Shown here in pieces: positions 54,588-63,117 of a DNA stretch of 64,000 nucleotides. A program made the position numbers and the translations under genes. Each line of letters starts with the position of its first letter. The stretch's first letter is position 1. Under the pieces are notes generated by a model. The model did no database searches. It was not told the origin of the DNA and was given only the letters and a program-made list of their open reading frames with translations. The stretch is taken from contig NZ_VKCZ01000014.1 of the NCBI RefSeq assembly GCF_009299835.1, positions 830,119 to 894,118 on the forward strand, written 5' to 3'. The DNA comes from Microlunatus speluncae (GTDB lineage Bacteria; Actinomycetota; Actinomycetes; Propionibacteriales; Propionibacteriaceae).

Positions 54588-56164
54588 TCGATCAGCTCCG
54601 GCGGAGCACGTACCGCCAGCTGCTACGGCTCCGCCGGCAGCTCTCGGCCGGCCGGATGATCATGGGGCCGGCCCTGCTCGATGATCATCGGCGAACGACG
54701 ATCGACGGCATTCCGGTGATCGCCCGGATCGAGCCCGAGCTGCGGCTGCCCGACCATGCCGCGTCGCTGGTGACCCGGCTGCGGTCGCTGCTCGATGATC
54801 ATGGAATCGGCTACTGGCAACTGCCGACCCGGCCGCGGCGTCGGCCGACCTTCGGGGTCCGGGAGCAGGACCGGCCCGAGGTGCTGCGGCTGCTGGCCAC
54901 GCTGGGGCCGGCCTGGTACGCCGAACCACTCCGACCGTCCGGCAGCCGGACCGGCCGGGTCGGCCGACCGGCGGCCCAGCGGTTGCCGGCCGAGGTCCGC
55001 GGCCTGGCCCTCTGGGAGTGCTGCATCGCCTCCCCCGGCTCGACCTTCGGCGCCGGTGATGATCATCGGATCGAGCTGCACTTCTGGCGCCAGGTTGCCG
55101 ACGGCGGTCACACCAGCCTGGTCTACAACGAGATCATCGACCGGCTCCGGGACAGCGATCTGGGCGAGCCGGGGGCCGTGCCGCCGGCGCTGGCCGACCG
55201 GCCGGTGCACGCCGTCGGCTTCCCGATCGACCTCGTCTACACCTGGGTGGACGGCTCGGATCCGGAGTGGCTGCGCAGCATGACCGCGGCGGCCGGCGGC
55301 AGCGACCCGGCCCGGCTCACCGAGCGGTCCCTCGACCCGGCCCGCTACGCCGACCACGACGAGCTGCGGTTCAGCCTCCGCTCGGTCGAACAGTTCGCGC
55401 CCTGGATCAACCACGTCTGGATCGTCACCGCCGGTCAGCGGCCGACCTGGCTGCGACCCGATGATCCCTGGATCAGCGTCGTTCCGCATCAGGACATCTG
55501 GCCCGACGGCGACGGCCTGCCTTCGTTCAACTCGCACGCGATCGAGGCCTGCCTGCACCGGATCCCGGGCCTGGCCGAGCACTATCTCTATCTGAACGAC
55601 GACATGATCATCGGCCGGCCAGTGCCGCCCGAGCTGTTCTTCCATCCGAACGGGATCGGCAAGTTCTTCCGGTCCCGGTCCACCGTCGATCTCGATCCGC
55701 CGGCGGCCGGTGAGGTGGCCTCGACCTCGGCCGCGAAGAACGCCCGCCGGTTGCTCCAGGAGCGGCACGGCGTCACCGTCTTCACCAAGTTCTTCCATGC
55801 GGCGGTGGCCACCCGGAAGTCGGTGATCACCGAGCTCGAGGCCGGGTTTCCGGAGGTGTTCGCCGCCACCCGGCGGGCGACCTTCCGGACCACCGACGAC
55901 GTGGCCGCGGCCGGCTCGTTCTACCTGAACTTCGCCTACACCGTCGGCGCGGCGGTGCCGGGCCCGATCCGGTACGAATACATCGACCCGACCACCCCGG
56001 CCGGCCGCGACAAGCTGAACCGGCTGACCCGCGGCCGCAACGTCGACAGCTTCTGCATCAACGACGGCCACTCCGACGACGCCGACCCGGCCCGCACCGA
56101 CCGTCTGATCCGCGACTTCCTCGACCGCTACCTCCCGGTCCCCGGCCGCTTCGAGCTCAGCTGA
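54584..56164 (+). CDS. Stealth-type sugar-phosphate transferase
   Basis: A 526-residue protein starting at GTG 54584, overlapping the previous stop. CR1 is PIDLVYTWVDGSDPEW, CR2 RYADHDELRFSLRSVEQFAPWINHVWIVTAGQRPTWL (read in two segments), then LYLNDDMIIGRPVPPELFF, CR3 FTKFFHAAVATRKSVITELE and CR4 RNVDSFCINDGH. The N-terminal ~220 residues share short motifs (RPTFGVREQD, IDLVYTW) with the Stealth protein on the other strand. Its end overlaps the convergent VapC gene by 8 bp. Pairing of two Stealth enzymes suggests alternating polymer linkages; this is inferred. Confidence 0.9.
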   Translation: MIDQLRRSTYRQLLRLRRQLSAGRMIMGPALLDDHRRTTIDGIPVIARIEPELRLPDHAASLVTRLRSLLDDHGIGYWQLPTRPRRRPTFGVREQDRPEVLRLLATLGPAWYAEPLRPSGSRTGRVGRPAAQRLPAEVRGLALWECCIASPGSTFGAGDDHRIELHFWRQVADGGHTSLVYNEIIDRLRDSDLGEPGAVPPALADRPVHAVGFPIDLVYTWVDGSDPEWLRSMTAAAGGSDPARLTERSLDPARYADHDELRFSLRSVEQFAPWINHVWIVTAGQRPTWLRPDDPWISVVPHQDIWPDGDGLPSFNSHAIEACLHRIPGLAEHYLYLNDDMIIGRPVPPELFFHPNGIGKFFRSRSTVDLDPPAAGEVASTSAAKNARRLLQERHGVTVFTKFFHAAVATRKSVITELEAGFPEVFAATRRATFRTTDDVAAAGSFYLNFAYTVGAAVPGPIRYEYIDPTTPAGRDKLNRLTRGRNVDSFCINDGHSDDADPARTDRLIRDFLDRYLPVPGRFELS

Positions 56165-56570
56165 CCCAGGGGTCGATCAGGCGGAGACCGAGATCATCGA
56201 AGTCACCGGTGTTTCTGGTCGCACACGCCATCTCGGCCGCCTGGCAGATCGCCGCGATCTGGGCGTCCTCGGTGCTGATCGGCCGGCCCAGCCGCTCCCG
56301 TGCGGCCACCAACGCTCCGTACCGCCGCGCTGCCGTTGCGTCGAACCCGAGCACGAACTCGCGGAAGTCGTCGAAGAGCTCCTCGGCCGCCGCTTCAAGG
56401 AAGCTCCGTCGTCGTCCACCGGGCAACCGCTCAAGGCCGTAGACAATCTCCCCGATCGTGATCGTGGTGACGAACTGCGGTTCCTCGGCCGCACGGACCC
56501 AGGTCACGACCTTCGGGTCGGGCGCAGGTTTCATCAACTCCGACACGACGTTGGTGTCGAGGACGATCAT
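56157..56570 (-). CDS. PIN-domain toxin (VapC/FitB-like)
   Basis: A 137-residue PIN nuclease: acidic residues at MIVLDTNVVSELMKP (Asp5), IGEIVYGLE (Glu), STEDAQIAAICQ (Glu/Asp) and ATRNTGDFDDLGL (Asp). This is the FitB-like type II toxin pattern and it would cleave RNA. Its start overlaps the stop of the antitoxin gene (ATGA), the usual order for vapBC/fitAB. Confidence 0.92.
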   Translation of the reverse strand: MIVLDTNVVSELMKPAPDPKVVTWVRAAEEPQFVTTITIGEIVYGLERLPGGRRRSFLEAAAEELFDDFREFVLGFDATAARRYGALVAARERLGRPISTEDAQIAAICQAAEMACATRNTGDFDDLGLRLIDPWVS

Positions 56571-56806
56571 TCGTCCAACGAGGCCGCGCGTGGAGACCCT
56601 GCCCGCGGGCGAGTTGGCAACTCCACTCCGCCTGCCTCACCGAACCGCTCCAACAGGGCAACTCCGAGATTGCGTCCACGCCGACGAACGGCCTCACCGA
56701 TGATCACTCGGACTTCGGCCTCCATCGAACGACCGTGAGCCGCCGCGAGCGCGGCCAACTCGGCCTTCAGCTCGTCGTCGAGATCTCGCACGATGATCGT
56801 CGCCAT
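56567..56806 (-). CDS. Ribbon-helix-helix antitoxin (VapB/FitA-like)
   Basis: A 79-residue Arc/MetJ-type protein: MATIIVRDLDDELKAELAALAAAHGRSMEAEVRVII forms the beta strand and two helices of the ribbon-helix-helix DNA-binding domain. The C-terminus, rich in Pro, Arg and Ala, would wrap the toxin. It neutralises the PIN toxin and autoregulates through the inverted repeat just upstream. Confidence 0.92.
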   Translation of the reverse strand: MATIIVRDLDDELKAELAALAAAHGRSMEAEVRVIIGEAVRRRGRNLGVALLERFGEAGGVELPTRPRAGSPRAASLDE

Positions 56807-56825
56807 GACTAGCCCCCAAATCCGT

Positions 56826-56846
56826 CTGCTAGCAAAATGATAGCAG
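56826..56846. promoter_or_regulatory. Inverted repeat operator of the toxin-antitoxin pair
   Basis: Perfect 6-bp arms CTGCTA (56826-56831) and TAGCAG (56841-56846) with a 9-bp AT-rich spacer lie 20 bp upstream of the antitoxin start. On the minus strand the spacer overlaps a TATCAT -10-like box, so antitoxin binding would block transcription. FitA-type operators have similar TGCTATCA-like half-sites. Confidence 0.6.
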
Positions 56847-56862
56847 CCTCGGATTCAGCCGA

Positions 56863-58269
56863 CTACGAGGTTCCGTTGGGCTCCAGGGTCGCCATGTATG
56901 TGGCCAAGGCCCGGTCGCCGTCGGGCAGGGTCAGGCCGGCGGCCTTCGCCTTGGTCAGGTCGAGGGCGCTGTGCCGCGGGCGCGGGGCGAGCTCCTTGCC
57001 CTCGCCGTACGCCTCGGTGCTCACCCGGGTCACCTCGTCGGCCGACCGGCCGCGGGCGACGTAGACGGCGGCGGCGAGGTCGGCCCAGGTGCGGACCGGT
57101 CCGTCGCAGGACACGTTGTAGGTGCCGTACGGCACGTCGCCGGCGAGCAGGTCGACGATCGCCCGCGCGAGGTCGGCGGCGAAGGTGAGCCGGCCGTGCT
57201 GGTCGTCGATCACCGCCGGGGCGATGCCGCGGTCGGCCAGCGAGGCCATGGTCCGGACGAAGTTCTTGCCGTCGCCGACCACCCAGCTGGTCCGCAGCAG
57301 ATAGTGCCGCGGCCAGGTCGCGACCAGTGCGTCGCCGGCCGCCTTGGTCTGGCCATACACCCCGAGCGGCGAGAACGGCTCGGTCTCGTCGTGGGTCTCC
57401 CGGGTGCCGTCGAAGACGTAGTCCGACGAGATGTGCACCAGCCGCAGCCGGTGCTGCCGCGCCTTCTCGACCAGTCGGCCGACCGCGTGGACGTTGACCT
57501 GCCAGGCCTGCCGCCGGCCGTCCTCGGTCTCGGCCGCGTCGACCGCCGTGTAGGCGGAAGCGTTGATCACCGTGTCCACCGTGCGCCAGTCGAGCTTCTC
57601 CAGCGCCTCGGGATCGGCCAGGTCGCAGTCGGCCCGGGTCAGTGCGAGCGCGTCCGGCAGCAGCCGCTGCAACGCCCGGCCGACCTGGCCGCCGGCGCCG
57701 ATGATCACGGTCCGCCGGGCCGGGAACGGCTGGACGTCGGCGAGCACAGGATGGTTCTGGTCCGCCTCGGACAGTTCGCCCTCGGCCAGCGGGATCGGCC
57801 AGGAGACGGCCAGACTCGGGTCGGCCAGGTTGACGAACTTGTAGGAGTCGCGCGCCTCGGCGCTCCAGTGATCATTGACCAGGTACGAGTACGCGGTGCC
57901 CGGCTCCAGCACCTGGAACGCGTTGCCGACCCCGCTCGGCACGAAGACGGCCCGCTCCGGCCCGTGCTCGACCGTGACCACGGTGCCGAAGGTCGGCCCC
58001 TCCCGCAGATCCACCCAGGCGCCGAAGATCCGGCCGGCGGCGACCGAGATCAACTTGTCCCACGGCTCGGCGTGGAAGCCGCGGGTGACACCCCGGGTCG
58101 CATTGAACGAGACGTTGTTCTGCACCGGGCCGAAGTCGGGCAGGCCGAGCTTGATCATCTTCTCGCGCTGCCAGTTCTCCTTGAACCAGCCGCGGTTGTC
58201 CCCCCGGACGTCCAGGTCGATGATCAACAACCCGGGAATGGCGGTCTGCTCGACGGTCAGCTCAGCCAT
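56863..58269 (-). CDS. Fused dTDP-4-dehydrorhamnose 3,5-epimerase/reductase (RmlC-RmlD)
   Basis: A 468-residue two-domain enzyme starting at ATG 58269. The N-terminal cupin is RmlC-like (NNVSFNATRGVTRGFHAEPWDK with the catalytic His, then SGVGNAFQVLEPGTAYSYLV). The C-terminal part, from about residue 190, is an RmlD-like SDR (TVIIGAGGQVGRALQRLL, SSDYVFDGT, YGQTKAAGD). It catalyses the last two steps of dTDP-L-rhamnose synthesis. The standard C-terminal features of both domains are present. It is 7 bp after rmlB on the same strand. Confidence 0.93.
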   Translation of the reverse strand: MAELTVEQTAIPGLLIIDLDVRGDNRGWFKENWQREKMIKLGLPDFGPVQNNVSFNATRGVTRGFHAEPWDKLISVAAGRIFGAWVDLREGPTFGTVVTVEHGPERAVFVPSGVGNAFQVLEPGTAYSYLVNDHWSAEARDSYKFVNLADPSLAVSWPIPLAEGELSEADQNHPVLADVQPFPARRTVIIGAGGQVGRALQRLLPDALALTRADCDLADPEALEKLDWRTVDTVINASAYTAVDAAETEDGRRQAWQVNVHAVGRLVEKARQHRLRLVHISSDYVFDGTRETHDETEPFSPLGVYGQTKAAGDALVATWPRHYLLRTSWVVGDGKNFVRTMASLADRGIAPAVIDDQHGRLTFAADLARAIVDLLAGDVPYGTYNVSCDGPVRTWADLAAAVYVARGRSADEVTRVSTEAYGEGKELAPRPRHSALDLTKAKAAGLTLPDGDRALATYMATLEPNGTS

Positions 58270-58276
58270 CGGAGCC

Positions 58277-59275
58277 TCACTGCCCGACGGAGGCGTACTT
58301 GGCCTCGGTCGCGGCCTTCTTCGGCCGCCACCACGCCTCGTTCGCCCGATACCAGTCGATGGTCTGGGCCAGGCCCGACTCGAAGTCGCGATAGACCGGC
58401 TGCCAGTCCAGTTCGCGCCGCAATCGGGTCGCGTCGATGCCGTAGCGCAGGTCGTGGCCGGCCCGGTCGTTGACGTGGTCGTAGTCATTCGCCGGGCGGC
58501 CCATCAGCCGCAGGATCGTCTCCACCACCTCGAGGTTGTTCTTCTCCCCGTCGGCGCCGATCAGGTAGGTCTCCCCGATCCGGCCCCGCTCGATCACCGC
58601 CAGCACGGCACTGGAGTGATCGTCGACGTGGATCCAGTCGCGCACATTGAGCCCGGCTCCGTACAGCTTCGGTCGCTCGCCGTCCAGGATGTTGGTGATC
58701 TGCCGCGGGATGAACTTCTCCACGTGCTGGTACGGGCCGTAGTTGTTGGAGCAATTGCTCAGCGTCGCTTGCAGGTCGAACGAGCGGACCCAGGCGCGGA
58801 CCAGCAGGTCGGACCCGGCCTTGGTCGAGGAGTACGGGCTGGACGGGTTGTACGGCGTCTCCTCGGTGAACCGGGCCGGATCGTCCAGCTTCAGGTCGCC
58901 GTACACCTCGTCGGTGGAGATGTGGTGGTAGCGGGTCTCGTGCCGCCGGGCCGCCTCGATCAGCGTGTAGGTGCCGATCAGGTTGGTCTGGATGAACGGC
59001 GACGGGTCGGACAGCGAATTGTCGTTGTGCGACTCGGCGGCGAAGTGCACCACCACGTCGGAGTCGCGGACCAACCCGTCCACCGTCGCGGCGTCGCAGA
59101 TGTCGCCCTGCACGAACATCACCCGGGACGGTGGCAGTCCCTCCAGCGTGGTCAGATCACCGGCGTAGGTGAGCTTGTCCAGCACCGTCACCGTGTCCTC
59201 GGTGTGCTCGACCAGGTAGCGGGCGAAGTTGGACCCGATGAACCCGGCGCCCCCGGTGACCAGCAGTTTCGACAT
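58277..59275 (-). CDS. rmlB: dTDP-glucose 4,6-dehydratase
   Basis: A 332-residue extended SDR starting at ATG 59275. It has MSKLLVTGGAGFIGSNFARYL (NAD site), HFAAESHNDNS, HISTDEVYGDL (catalytic Asp-Glu pair), YSSTKAGSD (Tyr-x3-Lys) and NNYGPYQHVEKFIP. It makes dTDP-4-dehydro-6-deoxyglucose. The longer open frame to 61192 is the shadow of the divergent glycosyltransferase gene. It is followed by the fused rmlCD gene. Confidence 0.96.
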   Translation of the reverse strand: MSKLLVTGGAGFIGSNFARYLVEHTEDTVTVLDKLTYAGDLTTLEGLPPSRVMFVQGDICDAATVDGLVRDSDVVVHFAAESHNDNSLSDPSPFIQTNLIGTYTLIEAARRHETRYHHISTDEVYGDLKLDDPARFTEETPYNPSSPYSSTKAGSDLLVRAWVRSFDLQATLSNCSNNYGPYQHVEKFIPRQITNILDGERPKLYGAGLNVRDWIHVDDHSSAVLAVIERGRIGETYLIGADGEKNNLEVVETILRLMGRPANDYDHVNDRAGHDLRYGIDATRLRRELDWQPVYRDFESGLAQTIDWYRANEAWWRPKKAATEAKYASVGQ

Positions 59276-59380
59276 GCTCGCCACCCTAACCGTCCCGTGC
59301 CTCCGAAACTGCCCGGCGACTCCGACTGCCCTGCCCGAGATGCGGTGTCGTCCTGGGCGAACGGCGGCGCAGTTACTACC

Positions 59381-61219
59381 ATGATCTTCATGGCCAGCCG
59401 GAACCGGATCGCGCTCAGCGCACTCCCCGGCCGAGTGCGTCGCAGGCTGCTCCGGGCCGCCGGGAACTCGCGCAAGGTGATCGGCTCGGCTCCGGCCTCG
59501 ATGACCGAGACGGTCGGCGACTTCGTCCGGCGCCACCGGCCGGTGCGGATCCGGGGCGCCGAGATCAAGCCGCTGCGGGCCAAGCAGCCGAACCGGATCA
59601 TGATCATCGCCGACGCCCCGATCGAGTTGGCCGACACGATCGAGCGGTTCCCGGCTGCGCAGATCGTGCTCGTGTTGATCACCGGGAAGTCGCCGCGCCC
59701 GGTGCTGCGGCTGGTGTCCAGCGGTTCCGGGCTGCCGGACCGGGTCAGCGTCAAGCTTGTCACCGAGACCCCGGAGATCGCCACCATCCTGCGCGATCTG
59801 CCGCCACAGCAGGCCATCGTCGACGCGGTGACCCGGTCCCGGATCAAGAAGTACGCGCTGCGCCGCTTTCCGTACTATCTGGCCGACGGCGGCCACTATC
59901 TGATCACCGGGCTGGAGGACGAGACCGACCGACAGCCGCGCCGCCGCGGCGCGACGGTGGCCAGCCGGATGTCGGCGCACGAGATCTCCGCGTTGATCGC
60001 CGCCGAGCCGACCCTGACCCGCTATCTCGAGGTCGCCGAGGTGACCGCCGGGTCGTTGATGGCGACCAAACGCGGCCGGCATCTGGTCAAGCTGTACGAC
60101 GCCGAGGTCGAGCCGGCGCTGTCCGCGCGGATCGGTGACGGCTGGGGGCAGGAGCTGGCCCGACGGCCCGGATTCACCTACGCGGCTCGCAGCCGGCTGG
60201 CGGTCAACGACCCGCAGTACGCGTTCCGGCTGCCGTCCCGTTGGCCGGTGCCTGACCGGGTGCTCCGGGTGCATCACGACGTGATCTGCGGGCCGCGGCA
60301 GCTGGTGCTGCAGGACGGCGTGATCCTGCCCTGGTCGTTCCACCATCCGCTCGCGGCCCGGCGGCATGCCCGCGGCACCACCTACGTCAACAACACGGTC
60401 GCGACCCTGCCGGACGGCTTCGGCCCGACCGAAGAGCTGGACGGCAGCTATTTCCATCTCGACTCGGAGTTCCCCGGGCACTTCGGCCACTTCGTCACGG
60501 AGGACCTGTCCCGGCTGTGGGGGTGGAAGCTGGCCAAGGAACGCTACCCGGACTGCCGGCTGCTGATCGGCATCGGCCGCGACGCCGAGGATCTGAAGCC
60601 GTTCCAGCGGACCCTGCTCGGTGCCCTGGGGATCGACGAGTCCGACATCCGTACGTTCCGGGACCCGGTCCGGGTGCAGACCCTGATCGGAGCCACGCCG
60701 CAATTCCACAACCGTCGCTATCTCGATCCCGACCTGAGCCGGATCTGGGATCAGCTGCGGGCGGTGCTGCGGCCGGAGTCCAAGGTCGACCGGGCCCAGC
60801 GGATCTTCGTCAGCCGCGATCGGGAGTCGCACCGGCAGTGCAAGAACGCCGACGAGCTCGAGGAGATCTTCGTCGACCAGGGCTTCAAGGTGGTCCGGCC
60901 GGAGACGATGTCGATCCCGGACCAGATCGCGATCTTCGCGGCCGCGCAGGTGATCGCCGGTTACGGCGGGTCGGGCATGCTCAGCATGATCTACAGCGAT
61001 CGGCCCGGAGTCCGGATCGTCATCGGTTCCGATCACTACACAGCCTCGAACGAGTATCTGATCGCCAGCGTGCGCGGCGACAGCTATCACCATTTCTGGT
61101 GCCCGGCGCTGAACAAGCCGATCGACGGCGAGTGGTCGGCCGAGGCGTTCCATTCCGATTTCGTGTTCGACCTCGACAAAGACGGTGATCACCTGCGCCG
61201 GCTGCTGGAAGGCTTGTAG
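59381..61219 (+). CDS. GT61-type glycosyltransferase, paralogue of 43145-44941
   Basis: About 612 residues from ATG 59381; an ATG at 59390 is equally possible. The C-terminal GT61/DUF563 domain shares with its paralogue the motifs SYFHLDSEFPGHFGHFVTEDLSRLWGWK, ATPQFHNRRY, RIFVSRDRESHRQCKN and GYGGSGMLSMIY. The N-terminal ~200 residues form a Rossmann-like region (NRIMIIADAP...) without a SAM-binding glycine motif. It would add a sugar, perhaps rhamnose, given its position between rmlB and rmlA. It is divergent from rmlB and 35 bp upstream of rmlA. Confidence 0.82.
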   Translation: MIFMASRNRIALSALPGRVRRRLLRAAGNSRKVIGSAPASMTETVGDFVRRHRPVRIRGAEIKPLRAKQPNRIMIIADAPIELADTIERFPAAQIVLVLITGKSPRPVLRLVSSGSGLPDRVSVKLVTETPEIATILRDLPPQQAIVDAVTRSRIKKYALRRFPYYLADGGHYLITGLEDETDRQPRRRGATVASRMSAHEISALIAAEPTLTRYLEVAEVTAGSLMATKRGRHLVKLYDAEVEPALSARIGDGWGQELARRPGFTYAARSRLAVNDPQYAFRLPSRWPVPDRVLRVHHDVICGPRQLVLQDGVILPWSFHHPLAARRHARGTTYVNNTVATLPDGFGPTEELDGSYFHLDSEFPGHFGHFVTEDLSRLWGWKLAKERYPDCRLLIGIGRDAEDLKPFQRTLLGALGIDESDIRTFRDPVRVQTLIGATPQFHNRRYLDPDLSRIWDQLRAVLRPESKVDRAQRIFVSRDRESHRQCKNADELEEIFVDQGFKVVRPETMSIPDQIAIFAAAQVIAGYGGSGMLSMIYSDRPGVRIVIGSDHYTASNEYLIASVRGDSYHHFWCPALNKPIDGEWSAEAFHSDFVFDLDKDGDHLRRLLEGL

Positions 61220-61254
61220 GATCTCGGCTTCGACCAGCGAGAGGAGATCCAGGC

Positions 61255-62127
61255 ATGCGCGGCATCATCCTGGCCGGAGGGTCGGGAACCCGCCTGCACC
61301 CGGTCACCCTCGGCATCAGCAAGCAGCTGGTGCCGGTGTACGACAAGCCGATGATCTACTATCCGCTGTCGACCTTGATCTTCGCCGGGATCTCCGAGGT
61401 GCTGGTGATCACCACCCCGCACGACGCACCCGGCTTCGAGCGACTGCTGGGTGACGGGTCGCAGTTCGGCATCTCGATCAGTTACGCCCAGCAGGCCGTA
61501 CCGAACGGGTTGGCCCAGGCGTTCGTGATCGGCGCGGACTTCATCGGCGACGACCGGGTCGCCCTGGTGCTCGGCGACAACATCTTCTACGGGCCGGGCG
61601 TGGGGACCAGCCTGAGCCGCTTCGGTGATCTTGACGGCGGTGCCGTATTCGCCTACTGGGTGGCGGATCCGCAGGCGTACGGGGTGATCGAATTCGACAA
61701 GACCGGCAAGGCCATCTCGCTCGAGGAGAAGCCGGCCAAGCCCAAGTCGAACTACGCCGTGCCCGGCCTGTACTTCTACGACAACACGGTGATCGACATC
61801 GCCCGCGACCTCAAGCCGTCCGCCCGCGGCGAGTACGAGATCACCGACGTGAACCGGCACTATCTGGAGGCCGGCAAGCTCCAGGTCGCCGTCCTCCCCC
61901 GCGGCGCCGCCTGGCTCGACACCGGCACCGTCGATTCCCTCAACGACGCCAACAACTTCGTCCGCACCCTCGAGGCCCGCCAGGGCCTCAAGGTCAGTGC
62001 CCCCGAGGAAGCCGCCTGGCGCCAGGGCTTCCTTTCCGACGAAGCCCTCGAACGTCGTGGCCAGGAACTCGCGAAATCCGGCTACGGCGAGTATCTACTC
62101 GGCCTCCTCGAGCAATCCCGCCACTAA
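61255..62127 (+). CDS. rmlA: Glucose-1-phosphate thymidylyltransferase
   Basis: A 290-residue nucleotidyltransferase that makes dTDP-glucose, the first step of dTDP-rhamnose synthesis. Signatures are MRGIILAGGSGTRLHPVT, KQLVPVYDKPMIYYPLSTL, LVLGDNIFYG and EEKPAKPKSNYAVPGLYFYD. GAGAGGAGA precedes the ATG. With rmlB and the rmlC-rmlD fusion the window encodes the complete dTDP-L-rhamnose pathway. Codon use becomes slightly less GC-biased near the 3' end. Confidence 0.97.
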   Translation: MRGIILAGGSGTRLHPVTLGISKQLVPVYDKPMIYYPLSTLIFAGISEVLVITTPHDAPGFERLLGDGSQFGISISYAQQAVPNGLAQAFVIGADFIGDDRVALVLGDNIFYGPGVGTSLSRFGDLDGGAVFAYWVADPQAYGVIEFDKTGKAISLEEKPAKPKSNYAVPGLYFYDNTVIDIARDLKPSARGEYEITDVNRHYLEAGKLQVAVLPRGAAWLDTGTVDSLNDANNFVRTLEARQGLKVSAPEEAAWRQGFLSDEALERRGQELAKSGYGEYLLGLLEQSRH

Positions 62128-63008
62128 TGACGAGCGGCCATGAGGCCACCCGGCTCGGGCTGCTGATTCATCCCGGCCTGGATGACAGCATCGGCGAGAA
62201 CATCAACGGGCCGTCGCTGATCCGGGTGCCCGACTGGGTCGACAATCCCCTCGGGCGCTATTACCTGTACTTCGCCCATCACCACGGATCCCGGATTCGC
62301 CTGGCGTACGCGGATGAACTGCGTGGGCCATGGACGATCTTCCGGCCGGGCGTGCTGCAACTCGCGGACACGAGTTTCGACGATCACCTTGCGTCGCCGG
62401 ATGTCCACGTATCGTCGGATGAGCGGCGGATCCTGATGTATTACCACGGCGCGCGCCGGGGACAATCAGCTCAGGTCACGAGGGTCGCAACTTCCACGAA
62501 TGGTCTTGATTTCCAGGATGGCCCCGAGGATCTCGGAGATCCGTACTTCCGGGTGTTCGCGTGGCGCGGGGATTGGTACGCCCTCGTCAATGGTGGACGC
62601 ATCCTCCGGTCGCCGCACCCGTTGCAGCCGTTCCGGCCCGGCCACCTGCTGTTCCCACCGGCCACCCGCCATTCCGCCGTCTGGCGGTCGGATTCCCGTC
62701 TGCACGTGTGGTATTCCAATGCCGGGGACGCCCCGGAGCGAATTCTCCATTCCTCCGTCGAGCTGACCGAGAATTGGTCCGAATGGAAACCGTCTGCTCC
62801 ACCGACGACCATCCTGGAGCCGACCGAATCCTACGAGGGCGCACACCTGCCGATTCATCCCTCCAGCCGCGGAGCCGCACCGGGCCCGGTGCATCAACTC
62901 CGTGACCCCGCGATCTACGAAGAATCCGGCAACCTCTACCTCGTCTACTCCGTCGCCGGGGAAAGCGGCCTCGCCCTGGCGCGGATCACCCTTCCAAGCT
63001 CGCCTTGA
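62127..63008 (+). CDS. Beta-propeller protein resembling GH43/GH32-type glycosidases
   Basis: A 293-residue protein starting at ATG 62127, overlapping the rmlA stop (TAATG). Repeated blades such as GRYYLYFAHHHGSRIRLAYADE, RRILMYYHGARRG and SGNLYLVYSVAGESGLALARI resemble five-bladed propellers of GH43/GH32/GH130-like enzymes. Catalytic residues are not certain. No signal peptide is seen. Codon use (att, aat, ttg, caa) is visibly less GC-rich than its neighbours, suggesting acquisition by transfer. An IS remnant follows 110 bp downstream. Confidence 0.6.
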   Translation: MTSGHEATRLGLLIHPGLDDSIGENINGPSLIRVPDWVDNPLGRYYLYFAHHHGSRIRLAYADELRGPWTIFRPGVLQLADTSFDDHLASPDVHVSSDERRILMYYHGARRGQSAQVTRVATSTNGLDFQDGPEDLGDPYFRVFAWRGDWYALVNGGRILRSPHPLQPFRPGHLLFPPATRHSAVWRSDSRLHVWYSNAGDAPERILHSSVELTENWSEWKPSAPPTTILEPTESYEGAHLPIHPSSRGAAPGPVHQLRDPAIYEESGNLYLVYSVAGESGLALARITLPSSP

Positions 63009-63117
63009 TCAGGAGCTGTCAGGTGCCTGGGTCAGCCCCCGGCAAGCCACGTCACGGTCGGCAGCCTCCAACCCCCGCGTGCGCGGCCCGGCAGGGGTTT
63101 CGCTCCCTGAGACGCTT

